Part shown: piece after piece, positions 44,070 to 54,057 of the stretch
Layout: the number at the start of each line of letters is the position of its first letter
Numbering within the stretch: the stretch's first letter is position 1
Origin: Pseudomonas sp.
GTDB lineage: Bacteria; Pseudomonadota; Gammaproteobacteria; Pseudomonadales; Pseudomonadaceae
Direction of reading: 5' to 3'
Length of the DNA: 64,000 nucleotides
Assembly (NCBI GenBank): GCA_022448005.1
Contig: JAKUTK010000025.1
Span: forward strand, 1 to 64,000
The notes under the pieces: model-generated
Database searches by the model: none
What the model was told of the DNA's origin: nothing
The model's input: the letters and a program-made list of their open reading frames with translations, nothing else
Made by a program: the position numbers and the translations under genes

Positions 44070-45308
44070 CTAACTGCCGCTGGTTGTTTGTATCTGGCTG
44101 ACGCCTTGGTGATCAAGGAGCCCCAGGCCTTCCTGGAACAGCCGGTTGCTGCGCTCGTTGTCGCCCAGCTGGGCCAGCAATCGCGCAAGCTCAGCGCAGG
44201 TTTCAGGACGGTGTTCAAAACGCAGACTGGCCTCGAGGTAATCGCGAGCCTTGCCCCACAGCGCGTTGCGCATGCTCAGCCGGCCAAGCGCGAGCAGCAG
44301 TTCGGCGTTCTCCGGATGAGCCTTTAGCCAGCCCTCAGCGTTCGCCAGCTGACGCGCAGCGTCCTGACCGCGGACGCGGCCATAGCGCTCGACCAGACGA
44401 TCATCGAACTGGCGCTTGAGCGCTGCATAGAGCACCTCTTCTGCCTTGGCATCCGCGCCCAGACGAGACAATCCATCAGCGTAGGCACGCACCAGTAGCG
44501 ACTCATTGCGCAACCCGGAAGGGACGGCCTGCCATTTCTGATTGAGTGCCTGCAAAGCGTCCTCATTGCTGGTCGCCGCGGCCTGGCCGGACTGCTCAAG
44601 TGCAGCTGTCCAGGCCAGCAGTTCTAACTCACTCAGGCGAGCCGGCGGCAGTACGCGCTGTTTGCGCAGCTCGGGTAGCAAACGGCACAGCGCTGACCAG
44701 TCTTGCAGCTGAACGTAGAGCTGCTGGAGCAGGGTCAGCACATAGGCATGACGAGGATGCTCGCCGTGCAGGGCATTGAGCGTTTCCCGCGCCTCGCTGT
44801 ATTGGCCCCGTGCAATTTGCAGCTGAGCCTGGGTCAGGCCAACCGCAAGCCCTGACTCGGGCTCGCGCTCCTTGGCCTTACGCAGCAATTCGTCGCTTTG
44901 CTCGTGTTCGCCCAACTCATTGGCGGCACGCGCCGCGCCGAGATAATGCACAAGGGGTTGGTGATCGTGCTCGGCCGCGGAGCGCAAATGGCCCAACGCG
45001 TGACTCCACTGTCCCTCGGCCAGTTCTCGCAAACCGCTTCGTGATGCCTTGCTGACACGTCGTTCGCGGTGGCGACGCGACCACGGATTAACCAGAGCCC
45101 CGGATGTATGCAAAAGGCCGAGCACCCAGTGCACCACCATTGCCAGCAACCAAAGGCAAGCGATCAGGCCCAGAAAAATCCAGAAACTCGATTCGTAGCG
45201 GAAGCGGTCGTAGCTGATCAGGACATAACCCGGATCCTGTGCGATGGCCCAGCCGAGAAACCCGACGATCGCTATAAGCAGGATCAGGACAAAGGCGAAT
45301 CGCTTCAT
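44070..45308 (-). CDS. hemY: HemY, TPR membrane protein of the haem operon
   Basis: HemY is a membrane-anchored TPR protein encoded at the end of proteobacterial hemCDXY operons. Its function is not settled; it has been proposed to organise haem-synthesis enzymes. This is not the Gram-positive coproporphyrinogen oxidase of the same name. The 412 residues have two N-terminal membrane helices (about 4-24 and 42-64) and then TPR-like helical repeats (about 95-400). Its ATG overlaps the hemX stop (ATGA). Confidence 0.92.
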   Translation of the reverse strand: MKRFAFVLILLIAIVGFLGWAIAQDPGYVLISYDRFRYESSFWIFLGLIACLWLLAMVVHWVLGLLHTSGALVNPWSRRHRERRVSKASRSGLRELAEGQWSHALGHLRSAAEHDHQPLVHYLGAARAANELGEHEQSDELLRKAKEREPESGLAVGLTQAQLQIARGQYSEARETLNALHGEHPRHAYVLTLLQQLYVQLQDWSALCRLLPELRKQRVLPPARLSELELLAWTAALEQSGQAAATSNEDALQALNQKWQAVPSGLRNESLLVRAYADGLSRLGADAKAEEVLYAALKRQFDDRLVERYGRVRGQDAARQLANAEGWLKAHPENAELLLALGRLSMRNALWGKARDYLEASLRFEHRPETCAELARLLAQLGDNERSNRLFQEGLGLLDHQGVSQIQTTSGS

Positions 45309-46591
45309 GCGCGCTGCCCCTCTTCGGTCGCGGCGCCGTCAGTAGCCGGCTGCTCCGGTTGAGGGCTCGCCTCTTCTGCCGGCTGTTCTGCTGGTTGTTC
45401 TGCTGGCTGTTCAGGATTGCTGTCAGCGGACGACTCGGCACCTTCGGACGATTCACGCTTCTGCACATAGGTCTGCAACGCGCGGAGCGCCGGCGCCAGA
45501 TCCGGCAGACTGACCGAGACCTGGCGCTTTTTCAGCTCTTCGATGCGGTCGCGCAGCCCTCGACTCTGACCGTTTTCTTCGCTGAAGAGGTCCTTGATCA
45601 ACTGCGCCGCCTGATCGAGCGATTGCTGATAGACCTCTTCGTTGCCATTGAGCACGGCCCACTGCGCCTGCTCGATAGCCAGCGACAAGGCCAAGCGCAC
45701 CTGCGCCAGGCTTTGTCCGGCAAGCAGCGGTTTGACACTGTTGCCGGAATCGAAGTCGATACGGACATACCGCGTCAGCTCATTCAGCCAACGCTGCCAG
45801 CGACTATCAGCCTGTCCGCCATCAGCACCGGGTCCCGCCTCGAATTCCGGAGCCAGGCCGTTGAGCTGGTTGGCCTGACCACGCAACGCGCCAAGCTGGA
45901 GAAACAACCCGGTACGGTCCAGCTCCGGCAGACTGCGCAACGCTTCAAGCCCTTCGAGCAACTTCTGCCGCGCTGCGTAAGCGCCGGGATCGTCCTGCTT
46001 CCGCAGGATCAGGTCCGCCTCGGCGAGCAGCGATTCGGCGCTGTTCACATCCTGCATCGCCGACAGACGCAACATTGCCATGCGCAGCAGATGCTCGGCC
46101 TCAGCAAGCCGCCATTGCTCGCGGCTCGCACCCAGGACCTGCTCGACACGTCCCGCCAGCCGCTGCTGGTCGCTTTGCAGCTCGGATAGCAAACGGCGGC
46201 GGTCCTCCAGCTGTTCGGCTGAGGGCAGCTGTTCAAGTTTGCCGAGACGACTGGCCAATTGTTGGCTGCGCTCACCCAACTGGCGGGTCTGTTCGCTCGT
46301 AGCCTGTGCCGACTGCTGTTGTTGCTGCTCCTGATCGGCGAGCTGCTGAGTCTGCCAGACGCTGTAGCCCCCCGCAGCCAGACCGGCCAAGCCGACCAGC
46401 AGGGCCAGACCCGCCAGCCCCTTGCCACCACTACGTGTGTCGGACGTGGAGCCAGCAGGCGTTCTCGGTGGCGGCGCGTTGGGCGCTTCTTTCGATTCTT
46501 TCTGAGGCTCTTTCTTCACAGGATTTTGAGCGGCGACAGAGTCGTTGCCCTTCGGTTGCTGAGGTGCCTTGTCGGAGTCTACTTCGCTCAC
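45305..46591 (-). CDS. hemX: HemX, membrane protein of the haem operon
   Basis: HemX is often labelled uroporphyrinogen-III C-methyltransferase, but it lacks the methyltransferase fold. The 428-residue protein has a Pro/Lys/Ser-rich cytoplasmic tail, one membrane helix (about 62-80, GLALLVGLAGLAAGGY), a Gln-rich coiled coil (about 82-150) and a helical periplasmic domain with a Gln/Pro/Glu tail. I place the start at GTG 46591 (VSEVDSDKAP) with AAGGA upstream, 16 bp after hemD; the frame is open further but overlaps hemD. Confidence 0.9.
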   Translation of the reverse strand: MSEVDSDKAPQQPKGNDSVAAQNPVKKEPQKESKEAPNAPPPRTPAGSTSDTRSGGKGLAGLALLVGLAGLAAGGYSVWQTQQLADQEQQQQQSAQATSEQTRQLGERSQQLASRLGKLEQLPSAEQLEDRRRLLSELQSDQQRLAGRVEQVLGASREQWRLAEAEHLLRMAMLRLSAMQDVNSAESLLAEADLILRKQDDPGAYAARQKLLEGLEALRSLPELDRTGLFLQLGALRGQANQLNGLAPEFEAGPGADGGQADSRWQRWLNELTRYVRIDFDSGNSVKPLLAGQSLAQVRLALSLAIEQAQWAVLNGNEEVYQQSLDQAAQLIKDLFSEENGQSRGLRDRIEELKKRQVSVSLPDLAPALRALQTYVQKRESSEGAESSADSNPEQPAEQPAEQPAEEASPQPEQPATDGAATEEGQRA

Positions 46592-46607
46592 GTTTCCATC
46601 CTTTGCA

Positions 46608-47378
46608 TCAGGAAGCGGGCCCGGGACTGTCCCGTAGCGCCGCCAGCAAAGCCGCGGTTCCAGCACCACGGCAGTCCACAATTCTTTTAGCACCCAACGC
46701 CTCGGCCATCTCGGCCACACGAGGGCTGGGTACAAACAAGGGTAGTTCACGCAACGCCGACCATTCGAATCCTGCCAACTCGCGTAACGACTGCAAACCC
46801 TGCCCACTGCTGACCACCATGGCATTCAGCCGTTCCGAACGAACCAACTCTATGAGTCGGTCGTGCGGATAGTCAGGCAGGTATCTTCGGTACAGTTCGA
46901 GGCTGTCGACGTGCGCGCCGCGGCCGCGTAGCGTGTCGGCGATAAGCACACGCCCGCCTTCGCCTCGAAGGATCAGCACCTCTGAATGGGGCGTGCTTAT
47001 CGCATGAGCAAGCCGTGGCAAGGCAAGCAGGGCTTCGCTGTCATCGCCAGCGATCGGCCAGCTAACGTCCAGACCGTAATCGGCCAGTATCGCGCCAGTC
47101 GCTGCACCCACACTGAACCATGCCTGCCCAGCGGGCGTCTGCGGCCAATAGCGGCGGAGCAGCTCCAAGGCCAACCTGGCAGCTGGCTTACTGACAACCA
47201 CCACCGCAGCGTAACGGTCCAGCTTCAGCATGGTCGTGCGCTGCTGAGGTGTTTCGGCGAGCGCTTCGATGGCCAGGAGTGGCAGGCTCGCACTGTGGAT
47301 TCGCTGTTCCTCCAGCGTGGCGGCTAGCGCCGCACACTCCTCAGCCGGTCGCGTCAGCAATAGACGCCAGCCGCTCAC
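46608..47378 (-). CDS. hemD: Uroporphyrinogen-III synthase HemD
   Basis: HemD closes and inverts ring D of hydroxymethylbilane to give uroporphyrinogen III, the branch point to haem and sirohaem. The 256 residues start with [14 protein letters not shown] and carry [16 protein letters not shown] and the [11 protein letters not shown] motif typical of this divergent family. The start is a GTG overlapping the hemC stop (GTGA). Confidence 0.94.
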   Translation of the reverse strand: MSGWRLLLTRPAEECAALAATLEEQRIHSASLPLLAIEALAETPQQRTTMLKLDRYAAVVVVSKPAARLALELLRRYWPQTPAGQAWFSVGAATGAILADYGLDVSWPIAGDDSEALLALPRLAHAISTPHSEVLILRGEGGRVLIADTLRGRGAHVDSLELYRRYLPDYPHDRLIELVRSERLNAMVVSSGQGLQSLRELAGFEWSALRELPLFVPSPRVAEMAEALGAKRIVDCRGAGTAALLAALRDSPGPAS

Positions 47379-48313
47379 GCCTTGCCGGCCTCGCCATAAA
47401 TATCCTGAAGGATCTTTCCAGCGCCTTGCTGCAGCAGCTCTTCAGCGATGCGCACGCCGAGCGCTTCGGCTTGGGCGTTGGGTGCGCGGCCTTCAGCGCG
47501 CAGGAGCAAAGCACCATCGGGCTGTCCGACGAGCCCTCGCAACCACAGCTGATCGCCTTCGAGGACCGCATAACAGGCGATGGGCACCTGACAGCCTCCA
47601 TTGAGATGGCGGTTCAGCGCACGCTCGGCGCTGACTCGCAGCGCAGTCTGCGGATCGTTCATGCACTGCAGCAGCTCATGCAGCTCGGTGTCGCCGGTCC
47701 GGCATTCGATCCCGACCGCGCCCTGCCCGCCTGCGGGCAGGCTATCTTCGACGCTGATGCTAGCGCGGATGCGCTCGCCGAAACCCAGCCGGATCAGGCC
47801 GGCCGCCGCGAGGATGATCGCGTCGTACTCGCCTGCATCAAGCTTGGCCAGACGGGTGTTCACATTGCCACGCAGAAACTGAATCTTGAGGTCGGGGCGA
47901 CGCGCCAGCAGTTGCGCCTGGCGCCGCAGGCTGGACGTACCTACGACCGCGCCGGGGGGCAGCGCATCGAAATTCTGGTAGTGATTGGAGACGAACGCAT
48001 CGCGCGGATCCTCCCGCTCACAGATGCAATACAGGCCGAGCCCCTCGGGAAACTCCATCGGCACGTCCTTCATGGAGTGCACGGCGATGTCCGCTTCGTT
48101 CTCCATCAGGGCTGTTTCCAATTCCTTGACGAAGAGGCCCTTGCCTCCAATTTTCGCCAGCGGAGCATCGAGCAACTTGTCGCCCCGACTGACCATCGGC
48201 ACCAGGCTCACCGTCACATGCGGATGAGCGGCTTCCAGGCGCGCCTTGACGTATTCGGCCTGCCACAGGGCCAGGGCACTCTTGCGGGTAGCGATGCGAA
48301 TTTCGCGGGACAT
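47375..48313 (-). CDS. hemC: Porphobilinogen deaminase HemC
   Basis: HemC polymerises four porphobilinogens into hydroxymethylbilane on a covalently bound dipyrromethane cofactor. The 312 residues include [18 protein letters not shown] and [12 protein letters not shown]. The cofactor cysteine lies in [14 protein letters not shown]. The ATG at 48313 ([11 protein letters not shown]) was preferred over one two codons earlier. First gene of hemC-hemD-hemX-hemY, downstream of algR on the same strand. Confidence 0.97.
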   Translation of the reverse strand: MSREIRIATRKSALALWQAEYVKARLEAAHPHVTVSLVPMVSRGDKLLDAPLAKIGGKGLFVKELETALMENEADIAVHSMKDVPMEFPEGLGLYCICEREDPRDAFVSNHYQNFDALPPGAVVGTSSLRRQAQLLARRPDLKIQFLRGNVNTRLAKLDAGEYDAIILAAAGLIRLGFGERIRASISVEDSLPAGGQGAVGIECRTGDTELHELLQCMNDPQTALRVSAERALNRHLNGGCQVPIACYAVLEGDQLWLRGLVGQPDGALLLRAEGRAPNAQAEALGVRIAEELLQQGAGKILQDIYGEAGKA

Positions 48314-48393
48314 GAGCAATTCCAGACAGATTGAACTGCCGGCGATGATAACAGGCCAGGAATGGCGATCGGGTTGGCAGGGATCAAGGAAAG

Positions 48394-48408
48394 CCGTCCG
48401 GTGGACGG
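48394..48408 (-). terminator. Hairpin after algR
   Basis: CCGTCC and GGACGG pair around a 3 nt loop. On the minus strand it is followed by CTTTCCTT, a weak T tract. A second GGCGC/GCGCC hairpin (48423-48441) lies nearer the algR stop. Together they may end most algR transcripts before hemC. Confidence 0.45.
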
Positions 48409-48450
48409 TTGAGCTGGAGCGCGGCGCCTGTCCTTAGCGCCGATACCGGA

Positions 48451-49197
48451 TCAGATGCTTTGCATCAACTTGCGCACACCAGCGACGTGCCGACGGCTGA
48501 CCGTCAGCGGCTCGCCTTCGAGCCCCTTGAGGAACAGCTGAAAATGTCCAAGGGGCGTGCGCTGCAAGCGCTCGATACGGTCACGGTAGACCAGCGCATT
48601 GCGGTGGATGCGGACGAAACGCTCGCCGAACTCATCCTCGAGCGCCTTCAACGGCTCATCCAGCAGCACCTCGCCACCTTCATGACGGAGAGTGACGTAT
48701 TTGTGGTCGGCGATGAAGTAGATCACCTGTGGCAATGGGATCAGCTCGATCCCCTTGCGGGTCCGCGCACTGATATGGCTGCGCGGCCCGGTGCCACTCA
48801 CTGCGGCCGGGCGGGTCAGCGCCGCAAGCTGAACCCTATTGGGCCGCTCGGCTTTCTTCAACGCTTCAGCGAGAAGCTCAGGCCTTACCGGCTTGACCAG
48901 ATAACCGACCGCACTTACCTGGAAGGCATCCAGCGCGAACTCGTCATGCGCGGTACAGAAGATCACCGCAGGGGGTGCGTCGCGCTCGCACAGCTTGGCT
49001 GCAACCTGGAGGCCATCAAGCCCCGGCATACGGATATCCAGCAACACAACATCGGGACGCAGTTCCTCGATCAGGGACAGCGCCTCTTCGCCATTGGAGG
49101 CGGAAGGTTCCAGGACACGATAGCCGTCAAGGTCACCTACCAGTCGGCTGAGGCGCTCGCGGGCTAGAGGTTCGTCATCGACAATCAGCACATTCAT
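48451..49197 (-). CDS. algR: Response regulator AlgR (LytTR family)
   Basis: AlgR controls alginate, twitching motility (fimbrial genes) and virulence in P. aeruginosa. The 248 residues have a receiver domain with phospho-acceptor Asp54 in VVLLDIRMPG, then a C-terminal LytTR DNA-binding domain (about 140-245, IYFIADHKYVTLRHEGGEVL). The ATG at 49197 overlaps the algZ stop as ATGA, so kinase and regulator are translated together. A reading frame extends 11 codons upstream but lies within algZ. Confidence 0.96.
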   Translation of the reverse strand: MNVLIVDDEPLARERLSRLVGDLDGYRVLEPSASNGEEALSLIEELRPDVVLLDIRMPGLDGLQVAAKLCERDAPPAVIFCTAHDEFALDAFQVSAVGYLVKPVRPELLAEALKKAERPNRVQLAALTRPAAVSGTGPRSHISARTRKGIELIPLPQVIYFIADHKYVTLRHEGGEVLLDEPLKALEDEFGERFVRIHRNALVYRDRIERLQRTPLGHFQLFLKGLEGEPLTVSRRHVAGVRKLMQSI

Positions 49198-50276
49198 ACA
49201 GTTCTGGCTTCCTGCTTTTGTGTCGCACACGGATAGCGTAGACAGGTGTAGTAACGGGCATTACGCCGCTCCACGCTGAGACTCGCCGCGGGACCGAAAA
49301 GTGCCGTTAGTCGTGCGTCTATATTGTGCAGCGCTTGCTGAGTCCCTCTAGATGGGAGCTTTGGAGCCGCTTCGTCAAAGGGGTTACTGACCTGCAAATG
49401 AAACACGCCGTCAGCATAATACGCCGCTACGCTGACCACCCCGCCCTCGATTCTTGGCTGGATTCCATGTATCAGCGCGTTCTCCAGCAGCGGCTGCAGC
49501 GTGAGCTGGGGAATCGGCAGATCATCCGGCACGGCGTCGACTTGCCACTCAACACTCAGACGCTCACCGAGCCGGTACTGTTCGATGGAAAGATACCGGC
49601 GTGACAATTCCAGCTCTTCGCGCCAAGGCACCAGGGTGCCGGGGCGCGCCAGGCTGGCGCGGAACAGATCGGACAGATCGAGTACGGCTTGCTCGGCTTT
49701 GGCCGGATCGGTGACCACCAGGCTGGCGATGCTGTTCAGGCTGTTGAACAGAAAGTGCGGCCGGATACGCGCCTGCAACGACTCGATCCGCGCGCGCAGC
49801 TCGGCTTGCTCCTGCCGCCGCCATTGGCTCTGCAGATAGAAATAGCGCAGCAGCAGGCCTGACATGATCAAACTGATCAGTGCATGACGCAGATACAGAT
49901 TCACCTCGCCGACGCGCGTCAGCGGACCGCCAAGCTGATAGATATCGGCAACCGCCGTGCACGCCAGCGTCAGCCCGACCACCATCGCACAGCAAGCAAG
50001 CCCTGCCAGCCAAGCCGGCAACCGCGCCAGCAGCGGTCGCAACTGACAGGTCAGGCCGGCCGACAGCAACATCACCCACTGCACGAACAGGGACGACAAT
50101 GCCAGGCGCATCCAGTTGAATCCAGGCTGCATCGGCTCGGCGAGCACCAGCACCAACACTAGCAACTCAGCGAGCAATACCAGGCCAAGCAGGGCATCGG
50201 GCTGGCACAGCTCGGGCACGAAGAAGTCATCGACAGGGGCCACGGGCCGCGTTCGATCGGTTTTTTTTGTTCGCAT
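49194..50276 (-). CDS. algZ: Sensor histidine kinase AlgZ/FimS
   Basis: AlgZ (FimS) is the LytS-type sensor paired with AlgR. The 360 residues have about five hydrophobic helices (about 20-150), then the His_kinase motif IRPHFLFNSLNS. The N box LLENALIHG follows. The usual glycine-rich ATP lid is degenerate: after NPFDEAA comes PSRGTQQALHNIDARL instead of a clear DNG.G pattern. A weak or unusual ATPase centre is known for this family. The ATG at 50276 (MRTKKTDR) was chosen because the start ten codons earlier has no family match. Confidence 0.93.
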   Translation of the reverse strand: MRTKKTDRTRPVAPVDDFFVPELCQPDALLGLVLLAELLVLVLVLAEPMQPGFNWMRLALSSLFVQWVMLLSAGLTCQLRPLLARLPAWLAGLACCAMVVGLTLACTAVADIYQLGGPLTRVGEVNLYLRHALISLIMSGLLLRYFYLQSQWRRQEQAELRARIESLQARIRPHFLFNSLNSIASLVVTDPAKAEQAVLDLSDLFRASLARPGTLVPWREELELSRRYLSIEQYRLGERLSVEWQVDAVPDDLPIPQLTLQPLLENALIHGIQPRIEGGVVSVAAYYADGVFHLQVSNPFDEAAPKLPSRGTQQALHNIDARLTALFGPAASLSVERRNARYYTCLRYPCATQKQEARTV

Positions 50277-50546
50277 GCATTGAGTTTCCGCGCCGCGTGA
50301 GCGCAAAGCAAGGTGAGCCCTGCAACGCGACGCCAGCCGTTGCGCAGTGGCGGCCTAGTCTATCGACTCGCTGTAATCCAAGGGTGACGAACGGTCGCCA
50401 CTTCAATGCTTAGGCAGTCATGAATATGGCGCTATCGGCCGATAAAAGGAGCTCTTCGAACGCCTCGCCATAGCGCATGATGGCTTAATGATTGCATTGC
50501 AGCATTAACCTCGCCATCGCTACCGCTGCCTCAGGAGTATTGACCC
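50277..50546. promoter_or_regulatory. Divergent algZ / chemoreceptor region
   Basis: This 270-base region separates algZ (minus) and the chemoreceptor gene (plus) and must hold both promoters. An AT-rich stretch at about 50450-50515 is the best promoter zone. AGGAG at 50533-50537 is the chemoreceptor ribosome site. No firm hexamer pair was assigned. Confidence 0.4.
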
Positions 50547-52478
50547 GTGCTGTTGTTTTCCTCTTTGCGTAGCCGCTTGCTACGACCGGTATTTCTAACA
50601 CTGTGCGGCGCCGTTCTGGTGCAAGTCTTGGTTGCGCTCGCATTGACGCGGAGCACCATCGACGGACTCGAGCAAGACATCGAACAAAGCCTGGGTGAGG
50701 ACTCGACGCGTCTGCTGCAAGCGCTGCGCACCGCAGATGCCGAGGTCGGCGGCGGCCTTACCAGCCTGGCCAAACGCATGACCGGCGACTTGTCCCAGGG
50801 GCTGACGCAGCGATTGACCGAAGAGCAGGAGCAGCTAAAAGAAGTGCTTGAACGCCACCTCAAGCAGTCCGGCGACGACCTCGCCACGCTACTCGCTGGC
50901 GTCGCGCCAGCAGCGATCTGGGACAACGACGTACCGGCGCTGACCGAATTCGTCAGGATGGCTCACCGCAACCCAGCCGTTGTTTTCGTCGTCTATTTCG
51001 ACGCCAATGGCAACCAGCTTACCCGCCACCTGAATCGCCAGGATCCCCGAGTCAAGGCACTGCTGGACAAGGGCACGGGACGTACCGCGTTCGACAAGGT
51101 GCTGTCGGCCGCCGAGAACGACCCCACGCTTTATCTCGCCAAAACATCGATCAACCCCAAGGGCGCGGACATCGGCCAGGTCATGCTCGGCTTCTCCACC
51201 TCTGCGGTGAGCACCGAGCTGGCCGCCTTCGACAACCGCTTCCAGACGCTGGTCGCCAGCGGAGCAGCACTGGTGGAAGCCGGACTTGCCACCACCGCCA
51301 GCGACAGTTCGAAGATCATGGCGTCAGGTCTGGCCGCTGCGACGGCGGTGGCACAAAGCATTGAGTCCAATAGCCAGAAGGCCGTCGAGCGCTCAGCTTC
51401 GGCGCTGCTATGGAAAATCAGCGTCGGCCTTGTTGTCACCGGGGCATTGCTGCTGCTCGCCGTCACGCTGGTCCTTGGGCGCCAGGTGCTGCGCCGGCTG
51501 AGCCTGCTCAACACCGCACTGCGCGGGCTGTCGGCGGGCCACGGCGATCTCACCCAGCGCGTGAAGATCCACAGCGCAGACGAAGTCGGCGAAATGGCTG
51601 ACGCGGTCAATCTGTTTCTAGCCAAACTTCAGCCAATCGTTCAGGAAGCGCGCGCCATCGCCGTGCAGACCGGCGCGGAAATCGACACCCTGGGCAACCT
51701 CAGCCGCTCTGCTGCAGCCGCAGCCGAGCGTCAACGTGACGAAGTTGCCGGAAGCCTCCAGGCACTGGCCGACATGACCCAGCGCGCGCAGGACGAAAGC
51801 AGAGCCATGCAAACCGCACTCGATCAGGTCGCCTCGATTCGCAAGGCTGCGGTAGACAACGAGGCAATTTCCGAGCAGGTGGGCCGCACGATCGAGGCAC
51901 TTGGCAGTGGTGTACAGACAAGCGCTTCAGTTATCGAAGAACTGGCTAATCAGAGCGAACAGATCGAGGTGGTACTGACCGTTATCCGGGGCATTGCCGA
52001 ACAGACGAATCTGCTTGCCTTGAATGCTGCCATCGAAGCCGCACGCGCCGGCGAGAGCGGTCGAGGATTCGCCGTGGTGGCTGACGAAGTACGAGCGCTC
52101 GCCAGCAAGACCCAGCAATCCACCGGCGATATCCAGGCGCATATCGAAAGCCTGCAACGCGGCGCTCGCGATGCCGTCTCGGCAATCAATACAGTTGGCA
52201 AGCAAGCCGAAAGCGGCCTGGCTTCCCTGGGCAGCAGCCGCGACCTACAGCGCGCGCTACAGACTGCCGTCGAGCAGGTGCATCAGGTGGTAAGGGAGAC
52301 AACCAAAGGCGCAGAGCAGCAAGCCGGCGCTGCAACAGCGGTTCGCCAGCGGGTCGAGGTCATTCTGAACGAAGCCGAACGCTCCGCCGATGCGGTGACT
52401 GCGACCGCAGCCAGCGGCAAGGAACTGGGTGTGCTCGCGCAAAGGCTCGAAGCCAGCCTCGGGCAGTTCAGGGCTTGA
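50547..52478 (+). CDS. Methyl-accepting chemotaxis protein
   Basis: The 643-residue receptor has membrane helices at about 14-33 and 289-311 flanking a periplasmic domain of about 255 residues. That domain holds a coiled-coil part and a small PAS/Cache-like core ([24 protein letters not shown]). A HAMP domain follows (about 309-364), then a long signalling coil whose tip is [19 protein letters not shown] (485-503). No C-terminal CheR-docking pentapeptide is seen. The start is GTG with AGGAG 9 nt upstream. It sits between algZ and argH, which are adjacent in P. aeruginosa as I recall. Ligand unknown. Confidence 0.9.
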   Translation: MLLFSSLRSRLLRPVFLTLCGAVLVQVLVALALTRSTIDGLEQDIEQSLGEDSTRLLQALRTADAEVGGGLTSLAKRMTGDLSQGLTQRLTEEQEQLKEVLERHLKQSGDDLATLLAGVAPAAIWDNDVPALTEFVRMAHRNPAVVFVVYFDANGNQLTRHLNRQDPRVKALLDKGTGRTAFDKVLSAAENDPTLYLAKTSINPKGADIGQVMLGFSTSAVSTELAAFDNRFQTLVASGAALVEAGLATTASDSSKIMASGLAAATAVAQSIESNSQKAVERSASALLWKISVGLVVTGALLLLAVTLVLGRQVLRRLSLLNTALRGLSAGHGDLTQRVKIHSADEVGEMADAVNLFLAKLQPIVQEARAIAVQTGAEIDTLGNLSRSAAAAAERQRDEVAGSLQALADMTQRAQDESRAMQTALDQVASIRKAAVDNEAISEQVGRTIEALGSGVQTSASVIEELANQSEQIEVVLTVIRGIAEQTNLLALNAAIEAARAGESGRGFAVVADEVRALASKTQQSTGDIQAHIESLQRGARDAVSAINTVGKQAESGLASLGSSRDLQRALQTAVEQVHQVVRETTKGAEQQAGAATAVRQRVEVILNEAERSADAVTATAASGKELGVLAQRLEASLGQFRA

Positions 52479-52574
52479 TAAAGCCGCTCGCTGGGGGGCA
52501 ATCGCAGAAGCCATGGCTAACCCTGTTATCATTCGGGCCCTTCAACTTGCCCATCTGATTCAGCGAGCGCATTC

Positions 52575-53969
52575 ATGAGCACCGACAAGACCAACCAGTC
52601 CTGGGGCGGCCGTTTCAGCGAGCCCGTCGACGCCTTCGTCGCCCGATTTACCGCCTCCGTCGAGTTCGACAAGCGTCTCTATCGGCACGACATCATGGGT
52701 TCGATCGCCCACGCCACCATGCTGGAAAAGGCTGGGGTACTGACTGCAGACGAGCGTGACCAGATCATCGCCAACCTGAAGGACATTCAGGGCGAGATCG
52801 AGGCCGGCAGCTTCGATTGGCGCGTCGATCTGGAAGACGTGCACATGAATATCGAAGCCCGGCTGACCGACCGCATCGGCGTCACCGGCAAGAAGCTGCA
52901 CACCGGCCGCTCGCGCAATGACCAGGTGGCCACCGACATTCGCCTCTGGCTGCGCGATGAAATCGACCTCATCCTCGGCGAAATCACTCGTCTGCAGCAG
53001 GGCCTGCTGGGCCTGGCCGAAGCAGAAGCGGACACCATCATGCCCGGCTTCACCCACTTGCAGACCGCTCAGCCGGTCACCTTCGGTCATCACTTGCTGG
53101 CCTGGTTCGAGATGCTCAGCCGCGACTACGAGCGCCTGGTCGATTGCCGCAAGCGCACCAACCGCATGCCGCTGGGCTCGGCCGCGCTGGCGGGCACCAC
53201 CTACCCGATCCAGCGCGAAATCACCTGCGAGCTGCTGGGTTTCGAAGCCATCTCCGGCAACTCGCTGGACGGCGTCTCGGATCGAGACTTCGCCATCGAA
53301 TTCTGTGCTGCTGCCTCGGTGGCGATGATGCACCTGTCGCGCTTCTCCGAAGAGCTGGTGCTCTGGACCAGCGCGCAGTTCCAGTTCATCGACCTGCCCG
53401 ACCGCTTCTGCACTGGCAGCTCGATCATGCCGCAGAAGAAGAACCCGGACGTACCGGAACTGGTACGCGGCAAGACCGGCCGTGTGTTCGGCGCGCTTGC
53501 CGGCCTGCTGGTGCTGATGAAAGGCCAGCCGCTGGCATACAACAAGGACAACCAGGAAGACAAGGAGCCGCTGTTCGACGCCGCCGACACCCTGCGCGAC
53601 TCGCTGCGCGCCTTTGCCGACATGGTCCCGGCGATCAAGCCCAAGCGCGAAGTCATGCGCGAAGCGGCGCTGCGCGGCTTCTCCACCGCAACGGATCTTG
53701 CCGACTACCTGGTACGCAAAGGCCTGCCGTTCCGCGACTGCCACGAAATTGTCGGCCACGCGGTGAAATACGGTGTGCAGACCGGCAAGGACCTGGCCGA
53801 AATGAGCCTAGAGGAGCTGCGCCAGTTCAGCGACCAGATCACCGATGACGTCTTTGCCGTGCTGACCCTGGAAGGCTCGGTGAATGCTCGCGACCACATC
53901 GGCGGCACAGCACCCGCGCAGGTCCGCGCCGCCGTTCAGCGCGGTCGCGAGTTGCTGGCCCAGCGCTAA
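52575..53969 (+). CDS. argH: Argininosuccinate lyase ArgH
   Basis: ArgH splits argininosuccinate into arginine and fumarate, the last arginine step. The 464 residues show the superfamily signatures [28 protein letters not shown] (with the catalytic histidine) and the mobile catalytic loop [16 protein letters not shown] pair follows the stop codon. Codon use in the gene and the GNAT gene after it shows no break. Confidence 0.98.
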   Translation: MSTDKTNQSWGGRFSEPVDAFVARFTASVEFDKRLYRHDIMGSIAHATMLEKAGVLTADERDQIIANLKDIQGEIEAGSFDWRVDLEDVHMNIEARLTDRIGVTGKKLHTGRSRNDQVATDIRLWLRDEIDLILGEITRLQQGLLGLAEAEADTIMPGFTHLQTAQPVTFGHHLLAWFEMLSRDYERLVDCRKRTNRMPLGSAALAGTTYPIQREITCELLGFEAISGNSLDGVSDRDFAIEFCAAASVAMMHLSRFSEELVLWTSAQFQFIDLPDRFCTGSSIMPQKKNPDVPELVRGKTGRVFGALAGLLVLMKGQPLAYNKDNQEDKEPLFDAADTLRDSLRAFADMVPAIKPKREVMREAALRGFSTATDLADYLVRKGLPFRDCHEIVGHAVKYGVQTGKDLAEMSLEELRQFSDQITDDVFAVLTLEGSVNARDHIGGTAPAQVRAAVQRGRELLAQR

Positions 53970-53976
53970 CCGCCGT

Positions 53977-54043
53977 TGTAGGAGCGAGCTCGCTCGCGAG
54001 AGGGCCGCTCCGAAGTCCATTCGCGAGCAAGCTCGCTCCTACA
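53977..54043. repeat. Inverted pair of REP elements
   Basis: A 23-base unit TGTAGGAGCGAGCTCGCTCG plus CGA (53977-53999) is repeated in inverted orientation with one mismatch at 54021-54043, around a 21-base spacer. Each unit is itself palindromic around GAGC. This matches the GGAGCGAGC-type REP repeats typical of pseudomonads, which are dispersed between convergent or tandem genes and linked to RAYT transposases. None of those transposases is in the window. As RNA, the whole pair can fold into one long hairpin between argH and the GNAT gene. Confidence 0.85.
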
Positions 54044-54057
54044 GGAAGGAGATTCCC

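Noticed and set aside
52560-53759. 399-codon frame antisense to argH
   Set aside because: A shadow of the strongly biased argH coding strand. No known motif was seen, and it is rich in His/Gln/Val/Arg as expected for antisense translation.
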